The notes under the pieces are model-generated. The model made no database searches, was not told the origin of the DNA, and saw nothing but the letters and a program-made list of their open reading frames with translations. Source: SHXO01 sp964523885 (GTDB lineage: Bacteria; Pseudomonadota; Gammaproteobacteria; Burkholderiales; SHXO01). From it: a stretch of 64,000 bases of DNA. The translations under genes and the position numbers were made by a program. Positions 24,538 through 33,251 of the stretch are shown piece after piece (position 1 is the stretch's first letter; the number at the start of each line of letters is the position of its first letter). Location of the stretch: assembly GCA_964523885.1 (NCBI GenBank), contig CAZFYX010000020.1:29663-93662 (forward strand), given 5' to 3'.

Positions 24538-26889
24538 CTAGCAGGACTTCCGCCCTTCCCGCGCCAGCGCATCACGGGTCAGACCTGCCAGCGCGATCAG
24601 CTCTTCGTGCAGCTCGAACCACACGGTGTGATAGCTGTCGCTGATGATCCGCGCGACGTAGGCGCGATCCCCGCCTGCGACGCGCGCGGCGGCGCGGCCC
24701 AGCCGCTCGGCATATCCCCCCAGCCGGGTCGACAGCGCGGCCAGCCGGGCCAGGACCGGTGCGGCCTTGCCATGCAGATCCGCCAGCCGCTGCAGCACCT
24801 CGCGATCGTAAGCGGCATCCAGGTGGTCGTTGGACACGCCTGGACGCTTGAGCTGCCATGCCGTCATGATCTGCTTCAACTCGGCGTCGAAGACGCAGAA
24901 GTCCTCGTACAGTGCGACGACCGCGCTCGGATCCACGAGTGCGCGCTCGGCGGCCAGCAATGCCGCGAGCCGGGAGCGCCCCGCCGGCGTCAGCGTGAAC
25001 GCGCGGCCGGACCGGGCACACCAGCCCAGCTCGCACAGCGGCAGGTAGAGCGCGACGGCGCTGTCCACGGACAGCGCGAGTGAATCGGCCAGGACCTCGG
25101 CGCTGGCCCGGCCCTTGAGTCCCGCCAGTCGCAGCAGCGCAAGCTCGGAATGGCTGGGCAGCGCACTCGGCGCCGCTGCCGGCGGCGCTCGCTGGGCCGG
25201 CGCAGCCAGCGCGTGCAGGCACGCCAGCAGTGCCGGGAGGCGGTGCCGCACGACGGCGCCGCGCACCCCCGCGGTCATCGCCGCCTGGATGCCGGCGTCG
25301 GTCTCGAGGATGTCGCCGCGCACCACCAGCCCGGGCACCAGCGCCTCACGCCACGCTTCCCCTTGCGCGTCCAGGTCGAGCGTGTCTGCGGGTGCCTCGG
25401 CTGGTCGCAGCAGCTGCAGCGGCACCAGCGGCAGCGCCCATTCGATCAAGGTGCGCCGGTCGCCCGTGGCGGCTTCATCGGCACGGTCCACGGCGAGGTC
25501 GCCGCGCCAGATGCGGCCGCTCGCGCCGTCGAGCGTGATGCACTGCCCGGCGAGCACGGTGACGGTGCCGGGCCCGCAGCCCACGACGCAGGGACGGCCG
25601 AGCTCGCGGCTGACGACTGCGGCGTGCGATGTGGAACCCCCTTGCTCGGTCACCAGCCCGGCAGCGGCGATGATGCCCTGCAGATCCTCCGGCGCGGTGG
25701 TCGGGCGCGCGAGGATCACGTCCTCGCCACGGTGCGCCCGGCGTTCGGCATCCTCCGGGTCGGTCACCACCACGCCACGCGCCACGCCGGGGCAGGCGGG
25801 CTCGCCGATCGCGAGCGGCTGCTGTCCCGCAGCCCGAGCGGCCAGTTCCAGCGCGGGCAGTTGCCGCACCTGGCCCGGGTCGAGCCGGTGCAGCGCTTCC
25901 TCCCTCGAAATCAGCCCCTGCTCGGCGAAGGCGACGGCCGCTCGCACTGCGGCCTGCGGTGCGCGCTTGGCCACGCGCGACTGCAGGAACCACAACCGGC
26001 CCGATTCGACGGTGAACTCGATGTCCTCGATGTCGCGCGCGTCGGCCTCCAGGACCGCTGCGCCGCGGATCAGTTCGTCGTGCACGTCGGGCATCTGCTC
26101 GCGCAGCCCGTCGAGCGGGCGCGGCGTGTAGTGGCCGGATACGACGTCCTCGCCCTGCGCACCGCTGAGCCACTCGCCCCAGGCCGGTGGATCACCCGTG
26201 ATGGGATTGCGGCTGAACAGCACCCCGGTGCCGGAGCGGGCATCGAGGTTGCCGAACACCATGGCCTGGACCATGACTGCCGTGCCGCCATCGTCCGGGA
26301 GCCCGCGGTTGCGCCGGTAGACCCGGGCCCTCGGCGAGTACCAGGAGTCGAACACCGCGGCGATGGCAGCGCGCAGCTGCACCCAGGGGTCCTCCGGCAC
26401 GCTCTCCTTGCTCGCCCCGGGCACGACGCTGGCGTATTGCTCGATGAAGCGCTGCCGGGTGTCCTGTGCGAACGAGGCACTGCCGCTCTGCGCTGCAAGC
26501 GCGGCCTCCACCTCGGCATTGATGCCCAGGTTGAGGATGGTGTCCATCATCCCGGGCATGCTCATCGGAGCGCCCGAGCGCACGGACACCAGCAAGGGGC
26601 ATCGGGTCGCGCCGAAGCGCCGCCCGGTCCCCTCCTCGAGGACGGCGATGCGCGCCACGACCTGCGCCCACAGCGCATCGGGCAGAACCTTGCCGCCGTC
26701 GAAGTACTCGCGGCATGCATCGGTGGTCACCACGATGGCTGGCGGCACCCGCAGACCCAGTGCGCGCATCCGGTTGATGCTCCATGCCTTGCCGCCGATG
26801 TGCGCAGGCGGCAGGGTGCAGGTGCCGTCCACCACGGCCACGAGTGGGGCGGAGGCGCCGGCGTCCTGGCTTGATCGCAGTTGTTCCAC
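24538..26889 (-). CDS. PPDK-like ATP-grasp and phosphohistidine protein without the PEP-binding barrel
   Basis: A 783-residue protein. Residues 1-350 are a pyruvate,phosphate dikinase-type ATP-binding domain: VRSGAPMSMPGMMDTILNLG is a PPDK hallmark and GTGVLFSRNP follows. Next is a phosphohistidine swivelling domain with His422 in GGSTSHAAVVSRELG. The C-terminal 280 residues, from about 505, are not the TIM barrel that binds PEP/pyruvate in PPDK (usual length about 870) but an Ala/Leu-rich helical region with a possible winged helix. GTG 26889 lies 5 bases after the stop of the upstream partner, so they are coupled. ATP-driven phosphorylation of an unknown acceptor is likely. Confidence 0.82.
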   Translation of the reverse strand: MEQLRSSQDAGASAPLVAVVDGTCTLPPAHIGGKAWSINRMRALGLRVPPAIVVTTDACREYFDGGKVLPDALWAQVVARIAVLEEGTGRRFGATRCPLLVSVRSGAPMSMPGMMDTILNLGINAEVEAALAAQSGSASFAQDTRQRFIEQYASVVPGASKESVPEDPWVQLRAAIAAVFDSWYSPRARVYRRNRGLPDDGGTAVMVQAMVFGNLDARSGTGVLFSRNPITGDPPAWGEWLSGAQGEDVVSGHYTPRPLDGLREQMPDVHDELIRGAAVLEADARDIEDIEFTVESGRLWFLQSRVAKRAPQAAVRAAVAFAEQGLISREEALHRLDPGQVRQLPALELAARAAGQQPLAIGEPACPGVARGVVVTDPEDAERRAHRGEDVILARPTTAPEDLQGIIAAAGLVTEQGGSTSHAAVVSRELGRPCVVGCGPGTVTVLAGQCITLDGASGRIWRGDLAVDRADEAATGDRRTLIEWALPLVPLQLLRPAEAPADTLDLDAQGEAWREALVPGLVVRGDILETDAGIQAAMTAGVRGAVVRHRLPALLACLHALAAPAQRAPPAAAPSALPSHSELALLRLAGLKGRASAEVLADSLALSVDSAVALYLPLCELGWCARSGRAFTLTPAGRSRLAALLAAERALVDPSAVVALYEDFCVFDAELKQIMTAWQLKRPGVSNDHLDAAYDREVLQRLADLHGKAAPVLARLAALSTRLGGYAERLGRAAARVAGGDRAYVARIISDSYHTVWFELHEELIALAGLTRDALAREGRKSC

Positions 26890-26894
26890 GCTGC

Positions 26895-28628
26895 TCAGTG
26901 GACGGTCACCGTCCCGGTGTTGCCATCGACCGTGACTACGGCGCCGTCGGGGATGCGGCGCGTCGCCCCGGCCACCGACACCGCGGCCGGGATGCCGAGC
27001 TCGCGCGCGACGATCGCCGCGTGCGAGATCATCGCGCCGGTTTCGACCACCACCGCGCCGGCCGCGAGGAACAGCGGGCCCCACGCAGCATCGGTGGTCA
27101 GCGCGACGATGATCTCGCCCGGTTCCAGCCCCGTATCCTCGTCGAGCGACGTGATCACGCGGGCACGCCCCGTATGGCATCCCGGGGACACGCCCAGACC
27201 GGTGAGGCGCATGCCGGTCGGTGCGCTGTCGGCGCGCGCAGTCGAACGGTCCTTGAACATCGACAGGGCCGGGGCCTCGCCCTCGAACACGAACGGCGGC
27301 TCCTTGGCCCGCAGCATCTCGAGCCGGCTTGCGCGCGCCAGGATCGTGTCCTTCCATGGTGCAGGGTCGGCGACGAATCCATCTGCCTCCGCATCCGTCA
27401 CCATCAGCACATGCTCCCAGCGCGCGAGGTGACCCCGGCTGACCAGGCGCTGGCCGAGCTCGAGCATGGCCCTGCGGCCCTCGTCGAAGAGGCGCGCACA
27501 CAGCGCCTTGCTGCGTTCGCGCGCGGTCAGGTACTTCGCCGCCGCGCGTGCACCGGCCAGGAACTGGCCCTGCCCCTGCGCGTCTCCAGCCAAGCGCGCC
27601 GAGATGTCGGCGATCGCAGTCTCGCGCTCCGCGGCCCGCGCCGCAGCGCGGGTCCCGGGCGCTGCATCGTCCGGCACCTGTCGCGCGCGGTCCAGCATGC
27701 GCAGCGGGATCTCGGGATGCGTGCGCCACGTCGGCGAGCGTATCTCCCACACGCTGGGGCCGCTGAAGCCCCACCGGCGCACGAAGTCCTGCCAATGCAG
27801 CAGGAAGCGTTGCGCCTGCGGGTCGCTGGATGTGCGCAGGCGCTCCAGCGCCGCCTCGGCGCCCGCGTCGAATGCCGCGGACACTATGGCCGACGCGCGG
27901 ATCTCCCGCGAGAGGTCCCAGAGTTGGAGTGGCTGCTCGGCGGAGTCGATGTCCCCGATCCCCGCGGTCACCTTTCCGGCCAGTTCGGGGGCGCCGGCAG
28001 CCGCGCAGATCTGGGCGATGAAGCTCACCAGCACGTTCGAGCCGTACGAGTCGAGGACGTGCTGGCCGAACAGGGGCCGGCCCAGCCTCGTCCGGCTGCG
28101 AAAGTAGGCGAGCAACGCTGCCTCCGACAGCGCCTCGAGGGCGGGGCGGTTCGCACACATCTCGTCGATCTGCTGTTCCAGTGCGTCGACGAGAGGCTTG
28201 GGGTCAACCGTGAAGAGCGACTCCAGCCACCGGCCTGCTGCCGCCTTGCGCTCCGGGTTGACGTCGCGTGGATCCGGCCGGTAAGGCGGCGCATCGGGAT
28301 AGTCGCCGAACAGCGATCGGTCCATCGCCTCGACGGTCAGCCCGGGGACACGAACCGCCATCACCCGCGTGACGGTCATGTTGATGTAGCAGTACCCGCC
28401 GAAGCAGGCGAGGATCTCGGGTTCGCCCTCGGGCCGGAACTCCTCCGGTGTGAACACGCCGATCGAGCAGAACGCGTCGCGCCAGCCCGCCTCGAGCAGG
28501 AGGCGGCCGTACACCGTCCAGGTGAGGGGCGAGACGGCCTCGCCGAACACCTCGCCCACGTTGCCCCGGGTCCACGCCGGGAAGCGTTGGCTCGGGGCGT
28601 CGTCGCAGACCCAGATCTTCTCCGTCAT
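26895..28628 (-). CDS. PEP-utilizing-enzyme-like protein with phosphohistidine domain, partner of the PPDK-like protein
   Basis: A 577-residue protein with no ATP-grasp domain. The first 450 residues resemble the acceptor-binding or central region of PEP synthase-like and rifampin-phosphotransferase-like proteins. The last 110 residues are a phosphohistidine domain with His536 in GAMISHAAIVARELG. Size and single-His layout recall the 70-kDa subunit of Thauera phenylphosphate synthase. The ATG follows CCGGAG. It is upstream of and coupled to the 783-residue PPDK-like gene and 103 bases downstream of the PhnD-like gene. Phosphoryl transfer through His536 is inferred. Confidence 0.8.
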   Translation of the reverse strand: MTEKIWVCDDAPSQRFPAWTRGNVGEVFGEAVSPLTWTVYGRLLLEAGWRDAFCSIGVFTPEEFRPEGEPEILACFGGYCYINMTVTRVMAVRVPGLTVEAMDRSLFGDYPDAPPYRPDPRDVNPERKAAAGRWLESLFTVDPKPLVDALEQQIDEMCANRPALEALSEAALLAYFRSRTRLGRPLFGQHVLDSYGSNVLVSFIAQICAAAGAPELAGKVTAGIGDIDSAEQPLQLWDLSREIRASAIVSAAFDAGAEAALERLRTSSDPQAQRFLLHWQDFVRRWGFSGPSVWEIRSPTWRTHPEIPLRMLDRARQVPDDAAPGTRAAARAAERETAIADISARLAGDAQGQGQFLAGARAAAKYLTARERSKALCARLFDEGRRAMLELGQRLVSRGHLARWEHVLMVTDAEADGFVADPAPWKDTILARASRLEMLRAKEPPFVFEGEAPALSMFKDRSTARADSAPTGMRLTGLGVSPGCHTGRARVITSLDEDTGLEPGEIIVALTTDAAWGPLFLAAGAVVVETGAMISHAAIVARELGIPAAVSVAGATRRIPDGAVVTVDGNTGTVTVH

Positions 28629-28730
28629 GCGTGTGCTCCGGATATGGTCGATGCACCGTGCCGCGGGCCGGCAGCACGCATGGTTGCGCCGTCGCGGGCC
28701 GCATCGTGCCCTGCGGCGATGCAGTCGAGG

Positions 28731-29594
28731 CTACTTCAGCTTGCTGAGGTCCAGGTTGAGCACCTTGGCGGTGTCGCGGACGACATCGTAGGAGGAATCC
28801 TCCACCGGCACCCAGCGCTTGATGCTGAGGTTGGGTCCCCACGGCAGGTCATGCATCCCGGCGAAGGCCGCGCGCAGCCTGGCTTTCAACTCGGCCGGAA
28901 GGTCCTGGCGATACACCACCGGTGCGCCGGGAATGGCCTCGGAGGTCCACACGATGACCACGTCCTCCTTCTTCAGCATGCCGCGGGCAAACGCCGGCTC
29001 GAGCAGCGCATCGGCGACCGCCGCCGCATCCACCTTGCCGTTCTGGACCGCGATGGCGCTCGCGTCGTGACCACCGGAGAAGATGACACGGGAGAACATC
29101 CTGTCGGGATCGAGGCCTGCCTTGATGAGGCCCGCCTTGGGGAACAGATGCCCCGAGGTGGAACTGGGGTCGACGAATGCGAAGGTCTTGCCGTTGAGGT
29201 CCCTGAGGCTGCCGATTGCGTGATCGCGGCGGGCGATGATGACCGAGTGGTAGGTCGCGCCTTGCCGGGTGGTCTCCATCAGGGCGAAGGCATCCACGCC
29301 CGCCACCTTGTTGGCGAGGACGTAGGAGAAGGGCCCGAGCAGCGCCACATCGAGCTTCTTGGAGCGCAAGGCTTCGATCACGCCGTTGTAGTCGGTGGCG
29401 ACGAAGGGTTTGACCTCCATCTGCAGCGCGGCCTGGAGCTGGTCGAGCAGGGCGCGGTTGTCGCTGATGACCACACGCGGATCCTCGCTGGGGACCAGAC
29501 CGAGGTTGAGCACCTCCGCACCGTGCGCGGTGCCGGCGAGCAGCACGGCCAAGCCGATACCGAGCGTGATCAGGCGACGCGTGATCCGTAGCAT
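28731..29594 (-). CDS. PhnD-like phosphate/phosphonate ABC transporter substrate-binding protein
   Basis: A 287-residue periplasmic binding protein: a signal peptide to about AHGA (residue 24), then the PhnD family pattern NLGLVPSEDPR, DYNGVIEALRSKKLDVALLGPFSY and FAFVDPSSTSGHLFPKAGL. The family binds phosphonates, phosphite or other oxyanions and sometimes other ligands. No permease is adjacent. GGAGG precedes ATG 29594 and an FNR-like palindrome lies 58 bases further upstream. It is likely first in a minus-strand unit with the two dikinase genes. Confidence 0.88.
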   Translation of the reverse strand: MLRITRRLITLGIGLAVLLAGTAHGAEVLNLGLVPSEDPRVVISDNRALLDQLQAALQMEVKPFVATDYNGVIEALRSKKLDVALLGPFSYVLANKVAGVDAFALMETTRQGATYHSVIIARRDHAIGSLRDLNGKTFAFVDPSSTSGHLFPKAGLIKAGLDPDRMFSRVIFSGGHDASAIAVQNGKVDAAAVADALLEPAFARGMLKKEDVVIVWTSEAIPGAPVVYRQDLPAELKARLRAAFAGMHDLPWGPNLSIKRWVPVEDSSYDVVRDTAKVLNLDLSKLK

Positions 29595-29651
29595 GAATTT
29601 CCTCCGTGATTGTCTCCATGCATATCCTGCTTGCGGTCCGGGGCGCCGGTA

Positions 29652-29665
29652 TTGACGGAGGTCAA
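29652..29665. promoter_or_regulatory. FNR/ANR-type operator between the PhnD-like and MFS genes
   Basis: TTGACGGAGGTCAA, a symmetric palindrome in the divergent region, 58 bases from the PhnD-like start and 80 from the MFS start. Neither direction shows a strong -10; a weak GATATG lies at 29621-29626 on the minus strand. It could serve either or both units. Confidence 0.6.
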
Positions 29666-29744
29666 CCATGCGCAAGCCGGCCAGCCCGGGCGCCGGCACG
29701 AGTTGCGCTGCAGCGGCGCAGCTTTCCATCCGGATCCCGCGCAC

Positions 29745-31163
29745 ATGCCGCATACGGACATCCCGCACCGCCTCGACGCGCTGCCCTGGTCGCGCTGGCA
29801 CTGGCGCGTGGTCGTGGCGCTGGGCATCACCTGGATCCTCGACGGCCTCGAGGTCACCCTGGTGGGGGCGATCGGCCCGGTGCTGGAGCGACCCGAGACC
29901 TTGGCCCTGAGCGCCGCGGAGATCGGCCTGGCGGCCTCGGCCTACATCGGCGGCGCCGTGCTCGGTGCCCTGGGCTTCGGCCGCCTTGCCGATCGGCATG
30001 GGCGCAGGCGGCTCTTCCTGGTGACACTCGTGGTCTACCTCGCCGCCACGCTGGCTACCGCGTTCACCTGGAGCTTCGCGAGCTTCGTCGTGTGCCGCTT
30101 CTTCACCGGTGTGGGGATCGGCGGCGAGTACGCTGCGATCAACTCGGCGATCGACGAGCTGGTGCCGGCGCGCCTGCGCGGGCGAGTCAGCCTGGCGATC
30201 AACGGCAGCTTCTGGGTCGGCGCGGCGCTGGGCGCGGGCGTGGCACTGCTGCTGCTCGACGAGCGTGTGCTGGGACCCGAGCTGGGCTGGCGCGCCGCGT
30301 TCGCGCTGGGTGCGCTGATGGGCGTCGCGATCCTGCTGGTGCGCCGCGACCTGCCGGAGAGCCCGCGCTGGCTGATCACGCATGGCCACGCCGATGCGGC
30401 CGAGCGCGTGATGAAGCGCATCGAGGCCGAGGTTCGACGCACCCACGGGCCGCTGCCGGCGGCGACCGGGACCACGGCGGTCGGGCTGCGTCCGGCCCCG
30501 GGGCTCACCGAGATCCTCGGCGTGCTGGTCAGGCGGCACCGCTCGCGCGCGGTGCTGGGCTTCTCGCTGATGGTCGCGCAGGCGTTCTTCTACAACGCGA
30601 TCTTCTTCACCTACGCGCTGGTCCTGACCCGCTTCTACGGCATTCCGGACCAGTCCGTGGCCCTGTTCATCATTCCGTTCGCGCTCGGCAATTTCCTCGG
30701 ACCGCTCCTGCTCGGCCCGGTGTTCGACCGGGTCGGCCGCCGCGTGATGATCGCGGCGACCTACGGGCTGTCCGGTGTCGCTCTCGCGCTCACCGCATAT
30801 GCCTTCCTGCAAGGCTGGCTCGATGCGCTGACGCAGACGCTGGCCTGGTCGCTGGTGTTCTTCCTCGCTTCCGCGGCGGCGAGCTCTGCCTACCTCACGG
30901 TGAGCGAAGTCTTCCCGCTGGAGATGCGGGCGCTGTCCATCGCGCTGTTCTATGCCGTGGGCACGGGTGCGGGGGGATTCCTCGCGCCCGCGCTGTTCGG
31001 CGCGCTGATCGAGACGCAGAGCCGCGCGGCGGTGTCTGCGGGCTACGCGCTTGGTGCCGTGCTGGTGCTGGCGGCCGCCGTGGTGGCGTGGCGCCTGGGC
31101 GTGGATGCCGAGCGGCGCTCGCTCGAGTCAGTGGCCACGCCGCTCACCGGCCGGGACCGCTGA
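29745..31163 (+). CDS. MFS transporter (metabolite:H+ symporter type)
   Basis: A 472-residue, 12-helix major facilitator protein of the sugar/aromatic-acid porter type. It has DRHGRRR between helices 2 and 3, GIGGEYAAIN in helix 4 or 5, PESPRWL after helix 6 and DRVGRR between helices 8 and 9. Start ATG 29745 was chosen since the upstream frame covers the operator region. It diverges from the PhnD-like gene across an FNR-like site. The substrate is unknown. Confidence 0.9.
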   Translation: MPHTDIPHRLDALPWSRWHWRVVVALGITWILDGLEVTLVGAIGPVLERPETLALSAAEIGLAASAYIGGAVLGALGFGRLADRHGRRRLFLVTLVVYLAATLATAFTWSFASFVVCRFFTGVGIGGEYAAINSAIDELVPARLRGRVSLAINGSFWVGAALGAGVALLLLDERVLGPELGWRAAFALGALMGVAILLVRRDLPESPRWLITHGHADAAERVMKRIEAEVRRTHGPLPAATGTTAVGLRPAPGLTEILGVLVRRHRSRAVLGFSLMVAQAFFYNAIFFTYALVLTRFYGIPDQSVALFIIPFALGNFLGPLLLGPVFDRVGRRVMIAATYGLSGVALALTAYAFLQGWLDALTQTLAWSLVFFLASAAASSAYLTVSEVFPLEMRALSIALFYAVGTGAGGFLAPALFGALIETQSRAAVSAGYALGAVLVLAAAVVAWRLGVDAERRSLESVATPLTGRDR

Positions 31164-31169
31164 GGCAGG

Positions 31170-31502
31170 TCAATCGTCGGAGGTGCGCGCCATGAGCACC
31201 CCATAACCCTTCTTCAGCGCTTCGGCGAACAGCACCTGGAACTGCTCCAGGCGCGGGAGCTCGTAGCGCACCGACCGGTCCGCGCGCGCCAGGCGCGCCG
31301 TGCGCGCGTCGATGGTCCGCTGCAACAGCTCGCCCACCAGATCGTGCGGGATGAAACCGGCTTCGTCTGCCGGAGCCTCGACGCCGAGGATCTGCAGCAT
31401 GCGCACGGCGTTCGCGTTGCTCAGTGTCAGCTTGAGCCGGCTGGGCCGGTAGCCGCCGTGCGTGCGCACGGCCTGCGGCATGAGGTCGAAGTGGATCGTC
31501 AT
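31170..31502 (-). CDS. hypothetical protein
   Basis: A 110-residue soluble protein with no signal or membrane segment and no recognised family. It is mostly helical by appearance (LPRLEQFQVLFAEALKKGYGVLMAR at the C-terminus) with conserved-looking residues in RLKLTLSNANAVRMLQILG. It converges with the MFS gene (6 bases apart) and diverges from the propeller gene at 31631. Codon usage matches its neighbours, which is the main support. Confidence 0.6.
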   Translation of the reverse strand: MTIHFDLMPQAVRTHGGYRPSRLKLTLSNANAVRMLQILGVEAPADEAGFIPHDLVGELLQRTIDARTARLARADRSVRYELPRLEQFQVLFAEALKKGYGVLMARTSDD

Positions 31503-31630
31503 CGCGCCGCACCGGCTACAAGAAGCGTACCCGGGCTGCGGCGCGAAGCGGGTAGCGGGGAACAGGCGTTGCTGCCGATGGCGGAGTGGGGCGGCGCGAC
31601 CGCCCCGGTCCCGTTACCTGGAGGCAGACG

Positions 31631-32803
31631 ATGCGCAGCGTCCTCACATTCTCCCTGGCCGTGCCCCTTGCGCTCGCAGCGGCGAGCGCCCTATCGCAGA
31701 CACCGCCGCCATGTGCGGCGAAGGCGCAGGTGGTCCAGCGCCTGTCCGCCTTCGACAACCCCGAGGGTGCGATCTTCAGCGCAGACGGCAAGAGCGTGTT
31801 CATCTCCAACGCCGCGGAACTGGGCGATCCCGGGAAGGGCTTTCACTGGACCCGCGGCCAGGGTTACATCAGCAAGCTCGCGGTGGGTGCGGACGGCAGG
31901 CTGAGCATGGTCGAGGAGAAGCTCATCACCGGCCTGACTGCGCCGCTCGGCATGGCGGTGCTGCCGGTCGACGCGGGCCGGTTCCCGCGCGGCACGATCT
32001 TCGTGGTCGAAGCCACGGCTCCGCTGGCGGAGCCCGACGGCACCGAGGTGAAGGATCCGAATGCGATCGATCCGAAGATCCTCGCCTTCGACGAACGCGG
32101 CAAGGTGCTGGGCAGCATCCCGCTGGGCCGGGGCTCGGCGGCGGCCAAGGCTGCGGGCGTCGTCGCGACGCTGGGCAACGCGCTCGCATTCGACGCCCAG
32201 GGCAACCTGTACCTGGCGGAGACCGGCATCGGGGGCGCGCAGTTCCAGCCGCCGATCCAGACCAGCGGCGGCGGCATCTATATGTTTCCGGCGGGCTCGC
32301 TGGACGCGCTGGCCGGCGGGCAGGACGCAAGCGTGCGCTACATCCCCGTGCCGCAGGGCGGGCCGGACGGGATCGAAGTGGCGCCCGACGGCACCATCCA
32401 GTTCAACACCGTCGGCCTGGGTGCCGGCCTGAAGGACCCGGCAGAGGGTGGCATGTACCGCCTGCGCCGCGAGGACTTCCAGCGCGGCCAGGCACCCCAG
32501 CCATTCCGCCACGGCCTGGGTGCGCTCGACGGCCTCGACTTCGCCGGCCCGCTGCGGCTGGACACCGAGATCAAGAACAGCAACGGCATCCTGGTGTCGC
32601 CGATGTCCGGCGACCGCTCCTGCCTGCTGGCGTTCGACCAGGCCCTCGAACTGGCCGGTCCGGCGGACATTGCGGTCCATCAGCAGTCCGACCGTTCTTG
32701 GCTGGTGGTCGTGCCGGAATTGTCCGCGACCTCGCCCAACCGTGGAGACAACCGTGTGACCGTGCTGCGGCTGCCCGCGGGCTTCGACCGCGCGGTGCAA
32801 TAG
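31631..32803 (+). CDS. secreted beta-propeller protein (SMP-30/gluconolactonase-like)
   Basis: A 390-residue exported protein: signal peptide to about residue 22 (ALS-Q), then repeated blade-like segments (NPEGAIFSADGKSVFIS, GNALAFDAQGNLYLAETG, GPDGIEVAPDGTIQFNT, NSNGILVSPMSGDRSCLLAFD) typical of six-bladed propellers in the SMP-30/NHL class. TGGAGGCAG lies just before the ATG. Possible roles are a lactonase or a sugar/ligand-binding periplasmic protein; catalytic residues were not mapped. Confidence 0.8.
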   Translation: MRSVLTFSLAVPLALAAASALSQTPPPCAAKAQVVQRLSAFDNPEGAIFSADGKSVFISNAAELGDPGKGFHWTRGQGYISKLAVGADGRLSMVEEKLITGLTAPLGMAVLPVDAGRFPRGTIFVVEATAPLAEPDGTEVKDPNAIDPKILAFDERGKVLGSIPLGRGSAAAKAAGVVATLGNALAFDAQGNLYLAETGIGGAQFQPPIQTSGGGIYMFPAGSLDALAGGQDASVRYIPVPQGGPDGIEVAPDGTIQFNTVGLGAGLKDPAEGGMYRLRREDFQRGQAPQPFRHGLGALDGLDFAGPLRLDTEIKNSNGILVSPMSGDRSCLLAFDQALELAGPADIAVHQQSDRSWLVVVPELSATSPNRGDNRVTVLRLPAGFDRAVQ

Positions 32804-32894
32804 GACGCCGGGCAGGCACGCGCGTTGCCGGACGCGCTCCGGGTGCAGGTTTTGTCATGCCGCATGCCTGCACCGATTCCCACAGCCTTCGCGA

Positions 32895-32917
32895 ATGCGG
32901 TGCACGGCGCACCGCAT
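32895..32917. promoter_or_regulatory. perfect 9-base inverted repeat upstream of the 91-residue ORF
   Basis: ATGCGGTGC and GCACCGCAT around a 5-base loop (ACGGC), extended by GCG/CGC with a one-base bulge. It ends 28 bases before ATG 32945. It could be a factor-independent terminator of the propeller gene, although no T-run follows, or an operator for the 91-residue ORF and hemerythrin gene. Confidence 0.45.
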
Positions 32918-32944
32918 CGCCCACACGAATCAGAGGAGTGAGCC

Positions 32945-33220
32945 ATGCCGCTGCGTCGCCCCCATCCCCGTCACGTGTACCTGTCGCTCGCGCGCCTGCT
33001 GCGCGAGTGCGACGTGCATCACCTGGCGGCCAAGGTCGAGTGCCGGTTCGTCCCCGCGCTCGCGTTCCCCACCTACCGGGTGAGCGCTGCCGGGGAGGCG
33101 AGGAGCTTCGTCGCCGCGGTGCTCGAACGCGTCCTGGGCCGCGAGTTCGCTCCGGGTGCGGAGCGCTGGGTGCTCGAGCCCGAGGAGGCGGCACGCCTCA
33201 TGTACAGCCCGGCGACGTAG
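32945..33220 (+). CDS. hypothetical protein, 91 residues
   Basis: A 91-residue soluble basic protein: HVYLSLARLLRECDVHHLAAKVECRFVPALAFPTYRV then a helix SFVAAVLERVLGREF. No family is recognised; two Cys and several His are not in a clear metal motif. The ATG follows AGAGGAG. It lies 31 bases upstream of the hemerythrin gene in the same direction and may be co-transcribed with it. Confidence 0.65.
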   Translation: MPLRRPHPRHVYLSLARLLRECDVHHLAAKVECRFVPALAFPTYRVSAAGEARSFVAAVLERVLGREFAPGAERWVLEPEEAARLMYSPAT

Positions 33221-33251
33221 TGCCCGATTCAGGACCCGAGGAGACGCTCAG

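Noticed and set aside
26890..28158. Upstream 420-codon extension of the PPDK-like frame
   Set aside because: It lies fully inside the 577-residue partner gene in another frame and reads as Arg/Gly-rich noise; the GTG at 26889 gives a natural start after the partner's stop.
31164..31177. FNR-like half site near the MFS stop
   Set aside because: Only the right half (GTCAA) matches. The left half has several mismatches and the position is downstream of both genes.
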